Shown piece by piece: positions 44,409-53,594 of a stretch of 64,000 bases of DNA. The notes under the pieces were generated by a model. It had not been told where the DNA came from, searched no databases, and was given only the letters and a program-made list of their open reading frames with translations. Origin of the DNA: CAZNPH01 sp964574985 (GTDB lineage Bacteria; Bacteroidota; Bacteroidia; Bacteroidales; SM23-62); contig CAZNPH010000018.1 in NCBI GenBank assembly GCA_964574985.1, positions 1-64,000 of the forward strand, read 5' to 3'. Numbering within the stretch: the first letter of the stretch is position 1; the number at the start of each line of letters is the position of its first letter. Position numbers and translations under genes: made by a program.

Positions 44409-45098
44409 ATGGCCCGGATCAGACCGGCATTTTTGTTTATTCTTTTGATGTTGGCGGGCAGCCATATCCCCGTCCGGGGACAGCATCCCCAAAACAGCCG
44501 GTATTCGCCGGCCAGCCGGTATTCTTTGATGGCAGGTCCCGTCCCCGTGCTGGTTTTCGGGGATATCGGAAATGCCGGGACAGGATTTGGTGTGTCTTTT
44601 GGGGGGAAATATCATATGGATGACCACTGGGCGGTGTCGGGTTTTTTGTCGGCCGGCAGGGTCGGGGATACCGATCAGGGGACGGGGAATGAGGGGCGCG
44701 GACTCGAATACAGGACCTGGTTGGTTCGGCTGGGAGGCAGGGCCGGATATGTTTTTTTTGAACCGCAAAAGACTTTCAACAAAAGGAATTTTCTGGTAAC
44801 CAGGCCCGTGATAAGACCGGTTTTGTATGGCGGACTGAGCATGCTGTATTTTCATCCGGAACTGAATGACCCCGGGTCGGAGCCGGAGCAATTTACGCCG
44901 CTTGCTTTGTGTTTATCGGCCGGACTCGGAGTGGGGATTGCTATTTTTAAGAACTGGTCCCTGAATTTGCTGGTTGGACCGGTTTTCGGCACATCGGATT
45001 ATGTGGACGGATATACATCCCGGGCATCCCGGTCAAAGGATCTTCTGTACACAGCTGAAATGACCCTGCAATACCGCCTTCCGTTAAAGACAAGATAG
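44409..45098 (+). CDS. Hypothetical outer-membrane beta-barrel protein
   Basis: A 229-residue exported protein. Signal peptide: FLFILLMLAGSHIPVRGQ. The mature part shows alternating strands typical of an eight- to ten-stranded barrel: GTGFGVSFGGKYHMDDHWAV, WLVRLGGRAGYVFFEP, RPVLYGGLSMLYFHPE, GLGVGIAIFKNWSLNLLVGP, ending with aromatic-plus-Arg LQYRLPLKTR. No conserved family is recognised. It directly follows rhaT and is followed by the convergent ubiE gene. Confidence 0.7.
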   Translation: MARIRPAFLFILLMLAGSHIPVRGQHPQNSRYSPASRYSLMAGPVPVLVFGDIGNAGTGFGVSFGGKYHMDDHWAVSGFLSAGRVGDTDQGTGNEGRGLEYRTWLVRLGGRAGYVFFEPQKTFNKRNFLVTRPVIRPVLYGGLSMLYFHPELNDPGSEPEQFTPLALCLSAGLGVGIAIFKNWSLNLLVGPVFGTSDYVDGYTSRASRSKDLLYTAEMTLQYRLPLKTR

Positions 45099-45117
45099 AA
45101 ATCCCGGACCCGCTGTT

Positions 45118-45831
45118 TCAGTACCTTGTTGCCCGGTGCAAAGCCGCGATCCCGCCCATCAAAGGAGTATGTGAGATATCCGAGAATCCGTATTGCTGCA
45201 GCAGTTCTTTTACTTTTTGCGGATGGAAATAATTGGCCGCGGAATGTGCCAGGTAACGGTATGCCGCGGGGTGTCCCGAAAGGCGGGAGGCAACGGGGGA
45301 CATGATGTGTTTGAGATACATCCTGAAAAGGGAAGCCCAAAGTGGGTTCCCGGGCTGTGAAGTTTCCGCGAAAACAAATACTCCACCTTTTTTCAAAACC
45401 CGGGAGATATCTTTCATATACGCATCGGTTTTCGGATTCCGGAAAGTAAGATTACGGAAAGCAAATGCAGAGCCGATGACATCAAAATACCCATCCGGAA
45501 ATGGCATGGCGGAGATATCGCCCTCCACGAGTCTGACCAAACGGATCCCTGCCCGCCTGATCTTTTTCCGGGCAACATCCAGCATGGCCGCACTGAAATC
45601 AATGGCATATATTTCCATATCCTGTCCGGCGGCTCTTCGTGCCAGTCTGATGCACAGATCACCGGTGCCGGTACAGAGGTCGAGTACCCTGTAAGGCTTT
45701 CTCTCCAGAATAATGTTTGCTGTCTTGTTCCGCCAGTACTCATCCAGCCGCAGGGTGAACAAACGGTTCATCCGGTCATAACCGTCAGGGACCTCACTGA
45801 ACATTTTATACAGGGGGCTGGAGCGATTCAT
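45118..45831 (-). CDS. ubiE: Demethylmenaquinone methyltransferase
   Basis: A 237-residue class I methyltransferase that adds the last methyl group to menaquinone using S-adenosylmethionine. Motif I is VLDLCTGTGDLCIRLA (about 49-64), followed by EIYAIDFSAAMLDVARKKI, GDISAMPFPDGYFDVIGSAF and FRNLTFRNP, matching the UbiE/MenG family across its length. It supports a menaquinone-based respiratory chain. It lies 3 bases downstream of the isomerase gene on the same strand; the pairing looks incidental. Confidence 0.93.
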   Translation of the reverse strand: MNRSSPLYKMFSEVPDGYDRMNRLFTLRLDEYWRNKTANIILERKPYRVLDLCTGTGDLCIRLARRAAGQDMEIYAIDFSAAMLDVARKKIRRAGIRLVRLVEGDISAMPFPDGYFDVIGSAFAFRNLTFRNPKTDAYMKDISRVLKKGGVFVFAETSQPGNPLWASLFRMYLKHIMSPVASRLSGHPAAYRYLAHSAANYFHPQKVKELLQQYGFSDISHTPLMGGIAALHRATRY

Positions 45832-45834
45832 GGG

Positions 45835-46695
45835 TTAGAGCCGGTTCCTCTTCATCATTTCCAAAACACCCCTGACGTATCCCACCGATTCTGCGAGTCC
45901 GGGCAAAGGGTCTTTTTCATCCTTCTCGAATTCGAAACTGACCTTTCCCGTATATCCCTTGTCGACCAGTACCGACAGGAATGCAGGGATATCGATCACA
46001 CCCCGTCCGGTCTCAACGGTATGTCCTTCGGCTGTGGATGAGCTCACATCCTTCATGTGCACGTCGTGCATACGGTCAAAAAAGCGTTCTGCGGACAGTG
46101 CGGGATCGATCCCGATCCTTTGTGTATGGCCGATGTCCATGCACATCCCGACCCGCCGGTCCAGGTGGCGGACCTTTTCGATGATTGATTCCGGACTGGG
46201 GTAGCGTTCGTCGCCGGGACCGTGGTTGTGGATGGCAAGTTTGATGTTGTATTCCTTTACTTTCCTGTCCACCAGTTCAAGCAGTTCATGTTCGGGGACG
46301 CCGATGATCACTTTCATGCCTGCCGTGGCGGCATATTCGAACGCGTTGTTCACTTCTTCTTCGTTCTTCATATAGACTACCCCGGCTCCATAGAGGTTCA
46401 GTCCGGTTTCCTTTGTTTTTTCCCTGACCGCGAGTATCTCTTCCCTTGTACTGTCCAGGGGAAGGTGCATGCTTTTGAAAGCGATGTTCTTTATGTTCAG
46501 CCTCCGGGTCATTTCCAGGGCATCTTCCAGGGGGAAATGCCTGAATGTGTAGGAAGCCATGCCCAGTTCGAAAGGGATATCCTTATTACGGCCTTTGACG
46601 GCCGGAGCGGAGGATATGGTGACAACAGGCATTGAAGCTGCAGCCAGACTGAGTCCGGCCACCTTCAAAAAGTCTCTTCTTTTCTGGTTTTTCAT
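45835..46695 (-). CDS. Tat-exported sugar phosphate isomerase/epimerase-like TIM barrel
   Basis: A second protein of the xylose-isomerase-like family (286 aa), with the Tat signal NQKRRDFLKVAGLSLAAAS at 3-21. Barrel motifs: LGMASYTFRHFPLEDAL, LAIHNHGPGDERYP (His metal ligand), GMCMDIGHTQRIG, RMHDVHMKDVS and KVSFEFEKDEKDP. It is only distantly similar to the protein at 10502-11359, so the two are not recent duplicates. Likely a periplasmic keto-sugar isomerase, epimerase or lyase. Transcribed with ubiE. Confidence 0.88.
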   Translation of the reverse strand: MKNQKRRDFLKVAGLSLAAASMPVVTISSAPAVKGRNKDIPFELGMASYTFRHFPLEDALEMTRRLNIKNIAFKSMHLPLDSTREEILAVREKTKETGLNLYGAGVVYMKNEEEVNNAFEYAATAGMKVIIGVPEHELLELVDRKVKEYNIKLAIHNHGPGDERYPSPESIIEKVRHLDRRVGMCMDIGHTQRIGIDPALSAERFFDRMHDVHMKDVSSSTAEGHTVETGRGVIDIPAFLSVLVDKGYTGKVSFEFEKDEKDPLPGLAESVGYVRGVLEMMKRNRL

Positions 46696-46767
46696 GATGG
46701 CGTTTTTTTGTGCATAATATTCTTCACCGAAATTAATAAAATCCGCAAAATCAATTCATCTATTGAA

Positions 46768-46775
46768 TATATTTG
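46768..46775 (+). promoter_or_regulatory. Possible -7 element before the methyltransferase-ligase gene
   Basis: TATATTTG matches TAnnTTTG 15 bases before the GTG start at 46791. No TTTG sits at the right distance upstream, so the promoter would be weak or need an activator. Confidence 0.3.
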
Positions 46776-46790
46776 CAAAAAAAATTCTGA

Positions 46791-48701
46791 GTGACACAAA
46801 AAATTGCCGGCAGGAAAATCCGGGAAACAAAGCTGGGTCCGGTCGATGATCTGGAGAAATACCTGAAACCCGACTGGTGGAAACGGATATTCAACTCAAT
46901 GTACCTCCGCACCGATGCCGATGTGGTCGAAGACCGGGAAATCACAAGCTGTGAGGTGGATATGTTCCATAATATCCTGCAACCGGATAAGCAGGACCTT
47001 ATTCTTGATTTGGCATGCGGGCAGGGTCGTCATCTAATCGAATTTGCCAGGCGGGGATTTGTCAACCTTTGCGGTCTGGACCGTTCACATTATCTGATCA
47101 GTAAAGCGAAAAGCATCATCGCAAAGGAGGGTTTTTCGGTGACCTTCAAAGAAGGGGATGCAAGGAAACTGCCTTATCAGACCGACAATTTCGATTTTGT
47201 CCTGATTCTTGGAAACAGTTTCGGCTATTTTGAAAGTCTTGATGATGATGTAAAGATCCTGAACGAAATTTTTCGTGTGCTCAAGCCCGGAGGAAGGTTC
47301 CTGATCGATGTGGCGGACGGAAATTTTCTGAAAAGCAACTACCAGCCCAGAAGCTGGGAATGGATCGATAAAAAGCATTTTGTTTGCAGGGAGCGGTCCC
47401 TTTCTTCCGATAACCAGCGGCTGATATCCCGCGAGGTCATCTCCAACATTGACAAAGGGGTGATCGTCGACCAGTTCTATGCCGAACGCCTGTATACACA
47501 TGATATGCTCAGATCTTTGCTTAAAGATGTGGGATTCAGGGAAATTCAGTTTCACAGGGAAATGATTCCGGAATCCAAAAGGAATCAGGACCTGGGGATG
47601 ATGGAGCGCAGGCTGGCATGTACGGCATCCGTGATCAAGGAATGGTCCCCCAGAAAGATCAGGAAAAAGCTGAAGCATGTGGTTGTACTACTGGGAGATC
47701 CTAAAATTAATGACCGGATCAAACCGGACGGAATTTTCGATGATGATGATTACAATACCATTGATCAGCTCAGAATAGCACTCAGCAAACTGGAGGATTT
47801 CAGGTTTACTTACCTGGACAATCATCCGTCTTTGATATCCGACCTGCAAAAGCTGAAAGGCAAAACGGATTTCGTTTTCAATCTGTGCGATGAAGGTTTC
47901 GGCAATGAGGCCACAAAAGAACTTCATGTTCCTGCACTCCTGGAAATGCTCGAAATCCCCTGCACGGGTTCTAATCCGCAGTGCCTGGCCTATTGCTATG
48001 ACAAATCGCTGATCCGGGGGATTGCAAAGGAAATGGAAGTGCCGGTGGCCAACGGATTCTTTATCAAGCCAGGCGATGACCTGTTTGAACTGAACCTCAG
48101 GTTTCCGGTCATTGTTAAGCCGAATTTCGGGGATTCAAGTTTTGGCATTACCATGAAGAATGTTGCCAGTTCCATCGAACAGCTGAACGATGCCATCATA
48201 TGGATCAGAACCAAATTCGGATATGACAAACCCATTCTGGTCGAAGAGTTTCTGACAGGCCCCGAGCTTTCTGTGGGGATTATCGGAAATCCTCCGGACG
48301 ATCATTCTGTGCTGCCCGTTATCGAGGAAGATTATTCAAAATTACCCCCGGAATTACCCAAAATATGTGGTTACGAAGCGAAATGGCTTCCCGGTTCGCC
48401 TTACTTCAGATTGCTGCGATCCGTACCAGCCAATATAAGTGAAGACCTCAGGCAACACATGATCGATTGTTGTTTTAAATTGTTTGAGCGGCTGGAGTGC
48501 AGGGATTACTGCCGTTTTGACTGGCGCCTCAACAAGTCAGGCCATCCCAGACTGTTAGAAGTGAACCCGAACCCCGGCTGGTGCTGGGACGGTCATCTGG
48601 CGAAGATGGCCCTGCTGAACAGCATGGATTATTCGCAATTGCTGGAGGCCTTGCTCACGGCTGCAGAGAACAGGATATTCATGATGAAGTCGGCAAAATA
48701 G
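46791..48701 (+). CDS. Fusion of a SAM-dependent methyltransferase with an ATP-grasp ligase
   Basis: A 636-residue cytosolic protein starting with GTG. Residues about 50-270 are a class I methyltransferase (LILDLACGQGRHLIEF, LCGLDRSHYLISKAK, FVLILGNSFGYFESLDDD). Residues about 300-630 are a D-alanine-D-alanine-ligase-like ATP-grasp domain: VVLLGDPKIND, FNLCDEGFGNE, FPVIVKPNFGDSSFGI, EEFLTGPELSVGIIG and FDWRLNKSG followed by RLLEVNPNPGW with the Mg-binding Glu/Asn. The ligase would join an amino acid or amine to a carboxylate, and the attached methyltransferase would modify the same compound. Fusion of these two folds suggests a small peptide-like or cofactor-like metabolite. Confidence 0.85.
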   Translation: MTQKIAGRKIRETKLGPVDDLEKYLKPDWWKRIFNSMYLRTDADVVEDREITSCEVDMFHNILQPDKQDLILDLACGQGRHLIEFARRGFVNLCGLDRSHYLISKAKSIIAKEGFSVTFKEGDARKLPYQTDNFDFVLILGNSFGYFESLDDDVKILNEIFRVLKPGGRFLIDVADGNFLKSNYQPRSWEWIDKKHFVCRERSLSSDNQRLISREVISNIDKGVIVDQFYAERLYTHDMLRSLLKDVGFREIQFHREMIPESKRNQDLGMMERRLACTASVIKEWSPRKIRKKLKHVVVLLGDPKINDRIKPDGIFDDDDYNTIDQLRIALSKLEDFRFTYLDNHPSLISDLQKLKGKTDFVFNLCDEGFGNEATKELHVPALLEMLEIPCTGSNPQCLAYCYDKSLIRGIAKEMEVPVANGFFIKPGDDLFELNLRFPVIVKPNFGDSSFGITMKNVASSIEQLNDAIIWIRTKFGYDKPILVEEFLTGPELSVGIIGNPPDDHSVLPVIEEDYSKLPPELPKICGYEAKWLPGSPYFRLLRSVPANISEDLRQHMIDCCFKLFERLECRDYCRFDWRLNKSGHPRLLEVNPNPGWCWDGHLAKMALLNSMDYSQLLEALLTAAENRIFMMKSAK

Positions 48702-48761
48702 AAGTCTCCTTCCGTTTGAATAATATTTACTATCTTACCGGGAAAGGCTAAAGGGCAGTTT

Positions 48762-50681
48762 ATGGGCGAAATGCAGCAATTTCTCGTTTTATTACTGGGT
48801 TTTGCCTTGGTGGCTGTTGCCTCACAGCAGATCGCCGGTTTTTTTACCAGGATCAAACTGCCCATGATAACCGGACTCCTGGTGGTTGGTATACTGGCAG
48901 GACCGGGTGTGCTCGGACTCGTTCCCGGGGAGTCTGCCCGGAAATTACAATTCATCAATGACCTTGCCCTGGCTTTTATCGCATTTTCTGTCGGTTCGGA
49001 ACTTTTCCTGAGGGATATCCGGGGCAGGATGCGCAGCATATCCGGAATGACCATCGGCCAGGTTGTATCCACGCTTGTCCTGGGGACTGCGGGGGTGTAT
49101 TTTGTGACCGGACTGATCCCGTTTATGGGATCTCTTGCCCCGGAGATCAGGATGGCCGTTTCACTGCTTGCCGGGACCATCTTCATTGCCCGTTCTCCCG
49201 CATCGGCCATGGCCATCATCAGCGAGCTCAGGGCAAGGGGCCCCTTTACCAGGACCATCATGGGGGTTACGGTACTTTCGGATTTTCTGGTGATCGTCCT
49301 GTTTTCCATCGTTCTTACCCTGGCGGAGGCTTTGGTAAACGGACTCGCATTCAATCTCAGGTTTATTCTCCTGATGCTTCTGGAATTGATGCTCTCGGTC
49401 ATCGCGGGTTATCTGCTGGGCAGGTTGCTGAAGATGGTCATGAAAATACGGACCGGGTCGCAAGTCAAGACGCTGGTGATTTTTTCGCTGGGATACGGGG
49501 TGTATCTGCTTTCACATTTCACAGGCGATCTCAGCCGGGAGGCCCTGTCTGTTCATATTTACCTTGAGCCTCTGCTGATCTGTATCATTGCCGGTTTCCT
49601 GGTAACCAATTACACTTCCCACAGGATTGAATTTCAGCGTGTATTGCAAAAAGCAGGGCCCTATGTTTATGTGGTGTTCTTCACCCTTACCGGATCCATG
49701 ATCAGGCTGGATGTGCTGAAGGGCATCTGGCTGGTGGCCGTGATTTTTTTTCTGATCAGGATCTTTTCCATGATCCTGGGGAGCTATCTCGGCGGATCCC
49801 TGGGAAAAGATCCGGCAAGGCTTTACGGGATCGGCTGGATGCCATATATTACACAAGCCGGGGTGAGCCTCGGGCTGGCCACCGTGATCACCAACCATTT
49901 TCCGGGTTGGGGAGCGGAATATGCCACCGTCATCATTGCCGTGATCATCATCAACCAGTTGGTCGGCCCGCCCCTGTTCAAATGGTCGGTTCATATGGCC
50001 GGGGAGAGCCATTTGCCCCGGGATGGCAAAAGCAAAAGGGATCAGACGGTGTTTGTACTCGGACTCGAAAGTCAGTCGGTGGCTCTCGCCAAGCAACTGA
50101 GGGACCATGGATGGAATATCACCATCATAACCCGGCAGAAAGACAAAGAGGGTTTTTCTATTCCCGGGGTGAAGATCGCAAGATTCAGCGAAATATCCCG
50201 TGAGGAGTTTTGCAGAATGGGTGTGGAGCGGGCTTCTTCCATGATCTGCATGTTGTCGGATCCGGAGAACCTGAAAGCCTGTCAGATTATCTTCGAACAC
50301 TTCGGGACCCGGGAGCTGGTGGTCCGGCTTCAAAAACGCGAATTCATGAAAAAGTTCCATGATCTGGGGGCGCGCATCGTGGAACCCTCCACGGCCATCG
50401 TCAGCCTGCTTGGTCATTTTGTACGGTCTCCCCAGGCCACTTCCCTGCTGCTGGGTATGGAGCCGGGCCAGGATACCATCGATGTGGAAGTCAGGAATCC
50501 GAACCTGCACGGCATGGCCCTCAGGAATCTGAGGCTTCCCCATGATGTAATCATCCTTTCAGTGTACCGCGGCGGACATATGATCATTTCTCACGGATAT
50601 ACACGCCTGAGAAAAGGAGACATCATCACCCTGGTGGGTTCCCGGCAGAACCTCCTGGAGGTCCGTTTGCGTTTCGGATAA
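48762..50681 (+). CDS. Kef-type cation:proton antiporter with TrkA domains
   Basis: A 639-residue protein of the CPA2 family. The first about 400 residues hold 12 or so membrane helices (LPMITGLLVVGILAGPGVLG, IKLPMI, PYITQAGVSLGLATVI), then a TrkA-N nucleotide-binding domain (VFVLGLESQSVALAKQL, about 425-445) and a TrkA-C domain at about 560-639 (VILSVYRGGHMIISHGYTRL). It exchanges K+ or Na+ for protons, gated by NAD(H) or a nucleotide bound at TrkA-N. No partner gene is adjacent. Confidence 0.88.
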   Translation: MGEMQQFLVLLLGFALVAVASQQIAGFFTRIKLPMITGLLVVGILAGPGVLGLVPGESARKLQFINDLALAFIAFSVGSELFLRDIRGRMRSISGMTIGQVVSTLVLGTAGVYFVTGLIPFMGSLAPEIRMAVSLLAGTIFIARSPASAMAIISELRARGPFTRTIMGVTVLSDFLVIVLFSIVLTLAEALVNGLAFNLRFILLMLLELMLSVIAGYLLGRLLKMVMKIRTGSQVKTLVIFSLGYGVYLLSHFTGDLSREALSVHIYLEPLLICIIAGFLVTNYTSHRIEFQRVLQKAGPYVYVVFFTLTGSMIRLDVLKGIWLVAVIFFLIRIFSMILGSYLGGSLGKDPARLYGIGWMPYITQAGVSLGLATVITNHFPGWGAEYATVIIAVIIINQLVGPPLFKWSVHMAGESHLPRDGKSKRDQTVFVLGLESQSVALAKQLRDHGWNITIITRQKDKEGFSIPGVKIARFSEISREEFCRMGVERASSMICMLSDPENLKACQIIFEHFGTRELVVRLQKREFMKKFHDLGARIVEPSTAIVSLLGHFVRSPQATSLLLGMEPGQDTIDVEVRNPNLHGMALRNLRLPHDVIILSVYRGGHMIISHGYTRLRKGDIITLVGSRQNLLEVRLRFG

Positions 50682-50865
50682 AGTTGCCGTAAAAGTATCT
50701 TTGGCTTTTTTTCGAAAAATTAACATAAAATTGAGCGGGTTTTTTGCAACGATCGGCAAACTTTTTCGTCATACTGTTAAAATACCGGAATTATGATCAT
50801 GCCACTGAAAGCCAACGAAATGGTATGAATGGTTCAGGCACCCGGCATGATGATCCGGCCGTTTA

Positions 50866-50940
50866 AAAGGTGGCAGCGAGCGCCGTTTTATCCTCAGAAA
50901 GCGCGATGAGATCGGCGCCATGATCAACAAGATGGTTTGA
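50866..50940 (+). pseudogene. Possible sensor-protein fragment (HAMP-like) between genes
   Basis: A 24-codon run, KGGSERRFILRKRDEIGAMI then NKMV and a stop, resembles the end of a HAMP domain (xRxDEIGxMxxxxN) of a sensor kinase or chemoreceptor. Apart from this, the interval 50682-50940 has nothing recognisable. It could be chance. Confidence 0.25.
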
Positions 50941-51756
50941 TCATTCGTTGCGCCAGTTCCGGTAAGCGGGGTATTTCCATTTTTCAGGATCCTCATATTT
51001 GCTTTTGCTTGCCCATACGATCCCCCGCTTCATGATTTCCAGGGCTTCAGGCACTTCGAAGTCGACCGCTTTGTGCCCCAGGGAACTGTAAAAAACCCTG
51101 CCTTTTCCGTACATTTTTTTCCACACCACCGGCATAACGCATCCGTCGATCCAGTATGCATGTTCACCGTTGAAAGTGGTGGTGGCAAGCACTTTCACAT
51201 TGGGATCCACGTGCATGTAATATTGCTCCGAATGCATATCGAAATCATCGAGTCCGCTCGTCACCGGATCTTCATGGTCCACAATGTTTACCCGGTAATC
51301 GATCACCCCGCCGGGATGGGCCACCCACTGCCCCCCCACCATGAACTGATATTGCGTATTGTTCCGGAACGAATCTCCGAGTCCGCCATGCCACCCGGCC
51401 AGTCCGGCCCCTTCCCTAACGGTTTCCAGCAAACCATTTTGCTGATCCCTGGATATCTCACCCATGGTCCAGACCTGGATGATCAGGTCGGCGGACTTCA
51501 TGAGGTTTTTGTCGAGATAGGCATCCAGTGTGTCGGATACGGTTACTTCGGCACCTTCCTCTCTAATCCAGGGCACCAGCAGATCGGTACACTTTTTGGG
51601 CTCATGTCCCATCCATCCTCCCCAGACCATAAGGACTTTCTTATTTTTTAATTTTCCCCCGGCAGGAGATGGATGATTTGCCATGAGCAGGTCAGGAATA
51701 AACATTGCAGCAGATCCTGCTGCTGCCAAACGTGTTATGAATTTTTTGCGTTCCAT
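50941..51756 (-). CDS. Exported ThuA-domain protein
   Basis: A 271-residue protein starting at ATG 51756 (MERKKFITRLAAAGSAAM), a Tat-like (RKKF) signal; the longer frame to 51897 runs into the FAD-oxidoreductase gene. ThuA is a glutamine-amidotransferase-like fold of trehalose/sugar-utilisation loci: KVLMVWGGWMGHEPKKCTDL, LIIQVWTMGEISRDQQ, GAGLAGWHGGLGDSF and KGRVFYSSLGHKAVDF. The active-site Cys of classic class I amidotransferases is absent, as in other ThuA proteins. It lies 18 bases after the oxidoreductase, and both are likely exported to act on the same sugar. Confidence 0.83.
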   Translation of the reverse strand: MERKKFITRLAAAGSAAMFIPDLLMANHPSPAGGKLKNKKVLMVWGGWMGHEPKKCTDLLVPWIREEGAEVTVSDTLDAYLDKNLMKSADLIIQVWTMGEISRDQQNGLLETVREGAGLAGWHGGLGDSFRNNTQYQFMVGGQWVAHPGGVIDYRVNIVDHEDPVTSGLDDFDMHSEQYYMHVDPNVKVLATTTFNGEHAYWIDGCVMPVVWKKMYGKGRVFYSSLGHKAVDFEVPEALEIMKRGIVWASKSKYEDPEKWKYPAYRNWRNE

Positions 51757-51773
51757 AATTTGGGATTTTGTTA

Positions 51774-53135
51774 TCAGACGATAAATGAGCCCTGTTTTCT
51801 CAGCTGTTCGCGGAGAATATCCGCGCGCAGCTCTCCGGGTTTGATCCGGTTCCGGATGCACAAACCAGTTGCAGTGCCTGCGGCATCTCCCAGGCACCAG
51901 ACCACGGGCATTATCCTCAGGGAAGAGTGCGCTTCATGGGTGGCGGAAATGCAGCGGCTGGCCACAAGCAGGTTGTTTACTTTTCCGGGGAGCAGGCAAC
52001 GGTAGGGTATGGTATAATATGTCCCGGGTTCCAGCCGTTTATGAACGGTCCCGGTCCCGGTGGGATTGTGGATATCAATGTTGTATGAGGAGCAGGCAAT
52101 GCTGTCCGTGAATTTCCTGGCTGAAAGGACATCGTCCGCAGTCAAAATGTATTTCCCAAGGATCCTTCTGGATTCCCTCACCCCTGTCTGGGGTGCCATT
52201 TTCATAAGATAGGCGTCTTCGAATCCCCGGATGTGTTTTTTTAAAAAAGCAACCATCCGGGCGGTCTGTTTCCTGGCTTCGATCTCGGCTTCGGTCATGG
52301 ACCATCCGTCAAGGGGGGTTTTGCCGATGATCCGTGTTGTATTGAAATGGATAACGTCCGGATGAACAGAACGGAAACTCAACACGTTTTCCCTCGGATT
52401 TTCAATTTCTCCCCGTTCTTTTGCCTGGTCATAAAGCCGGTTGATCTCCCTGGCCGGAGGGATATCACTTGTTTTCACGTTGGCCATGCGGAAGTTCAGG
52501 GTCATCGGCTGGCATGCATTGTCTTCCTGCCGTCCGATCTCGAAGGGTGCACCACTCCAGGCAGCAATGTCCCCGTCACCGGTTGAATCAATGAACAGAT
52601 CGGCACTCAGGTCTTCCACGCCTCCTTTGTGAAAAATCCGCAATGCCCTGATGGTGCCGTTTTCTTTAAGTACGCCGGTCACATCCGCATGCAAAAGCAT
52701 GTCGGCGCCTGCATCCAGCACCATTTTTTCCAGCACCCATTTCATGGGCTCGGCATCGAAATGGATCCGGTCGGGCAGAATGGCTCCTTCTTTTTCAAGG
52801 GAGTTCAGAAGCCCGGTGAATGTGCCCCGGGAAAGGACGGTCTCCCCGGCATGATAGGGCATAAAAGGCTCAACGAGTCCGGCCGTGGCCATCCCCCCCA
52901 GAAATCCGTATCTTTCAATAAGCAGCACCCGGGCCCCGTTCCTTGCGGCCGTAATGGCTGCCGGTATACCACCCGGACCGCCGCCGGAAACAATAACATC
53001 CCAGTGTTTCATTTGTTTTTTGCCGGACAATTCTTTTTCGCCGCTTTCCGAACAACCGAATCCCCGGATCCCTGAAAAAGTCAGGCCTGAAAGGGTCAGT
53101 GTTTTTACAAATGATCTTCTGGTCTGTGGTTCCAT
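51774..53135 (-). CDS. Tat-exported FAD-dependent oxidoreductase (FAD_oxidored family)
   Basis: A 453-residue flavoprotein with a Tat signal (TRRSFVKTLTLSGLTFSG, 5-22) and possible lipobox GFGC (Cys28). The FAD site is VIVSGGGPGGIPAAITAARN (about 48-67), followed by RVLLIERYGFLGGMATAG and the Asp-containing DLFIDSTGDGDIAAWSGAP. The C-terminal LRIMPVVWCLGDAAGTATGL is a family hallmark. Relatives in Bacteroidota sugar loci are annotated FAD-dependent oxidoreductases of unknown substrate; sugar oxidation is likely. The ThuA gene follows. Confidence 0.88.
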   Translation of the reverse strand: MEPQTRRSFVKTLTLSGLTFSGIRGFGCSESGEKELSGKKQMKHWDVIVSGGGPGGIPAAITAARNGARVLLIERYGFLGGMATAGLVEPFMPYHAGETVLSRGTFTGLLNSLEKEGAILPDRIHFDAEPMKWVLEKMVLDAGADMLLHADVTGVLKENGTIRALRIFHKGGVEDLSADLFIDSTGDGDIAAWSGAPFEIGRQEDNACQPMTLNFRMANVKTSDIPPAREINRLYDQAKERGEIENPRENVLSFRSVHPDVIHFNTTRIIGKTPLDGWSMTEAEIEARKQTARMVAFLKKHIRGFEDAYLMKMAPQTGVRESRRILGKYILTADDVLSARKFTDSIACSSYNIDIHNPTGTGTVHKRLEPGTYYTIPYRCLLPGKVNNLLVASRCISATHEAHSSLRIMPVVWCLGDAAGTATGLCIRNRIKPGELRADILREQLRKQGSFIV

Positions 53136-53150
53136 GATAATGAATTTGGG

Positions 53151-53519
53151 TTACATCTTGCTGTCGAAATTGTCCCGGTCGTAATCCTCCTCGTCGAAAT
53201 CATCCTCATCGATCATGTCATCCGGGATATCTTCAATGGAAAAGTTGTCCCTCAGATTGCCTTTTTCATCATAATCTTCGTCTTCTTCAATGATCTTCTC
53301 CGCTTCGTTGGGGGTCATCCGGATCAGGTAGTAGTATCCTTTGGTTTCAAAGGGGAGGGCAGATATGATTCTGCCTTCCGAATTGGTATAGGTGATCAGA
53401 TTATCCACAAAACCATGGGGATATTCTATTTTGATCATTGCCACGGTGTCATAGTCAAGTTTTTCGTAGTCTTTAACGATTCTCTTCTTTTCCACTGCTT
53501 GATTCGGTTGAGTATTCAA
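53151..53519 (-). CDS. Small acidic hypothetical protein
   Basis: A 122-residue protein, N-terminal half with a small beta-rich fold (YDTVAMIKIEYPHGFVDNL, ISALPFETKGYYYLIRM) and a C-terminal tail of almost only Asp/Glu (DDMIDEDDFDEEDYDRDNFD). There is no signal peptide. Short acidic-tailed proteins of this type are common and uncharacterised in Bacteroidota. It lies 75 bases before the OtsAB gene's stop on the same strand. Confidence 0.6.
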   Translation of the reverse strand: MNTQPNQAVEKKRIVKDYEKLDYDTVAMIKIEYPHGFVDNLITYTNSEGRIISALPFETKGYYYLIRMTPNEAEKIIEEDEDYDEKGNLRDNFSIEDIPDDMIDEDDFDEEDYDRDNFDSKM

Positions 53520-53594
53520 TCAGCAATTATATTAAATTTTTTTTCAGCGGAAAACAGAAGCGGACTTTTTTTTCTTTTGTTTTGTTTTTTGGTT

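Noticed and set aside
46768..46790. Riboswitch or long leader before the methyltransferase-ligase gene
   Set aside because: The gap is only 95 bases shared with a divergent gene, and no conserved fold can be recognised.
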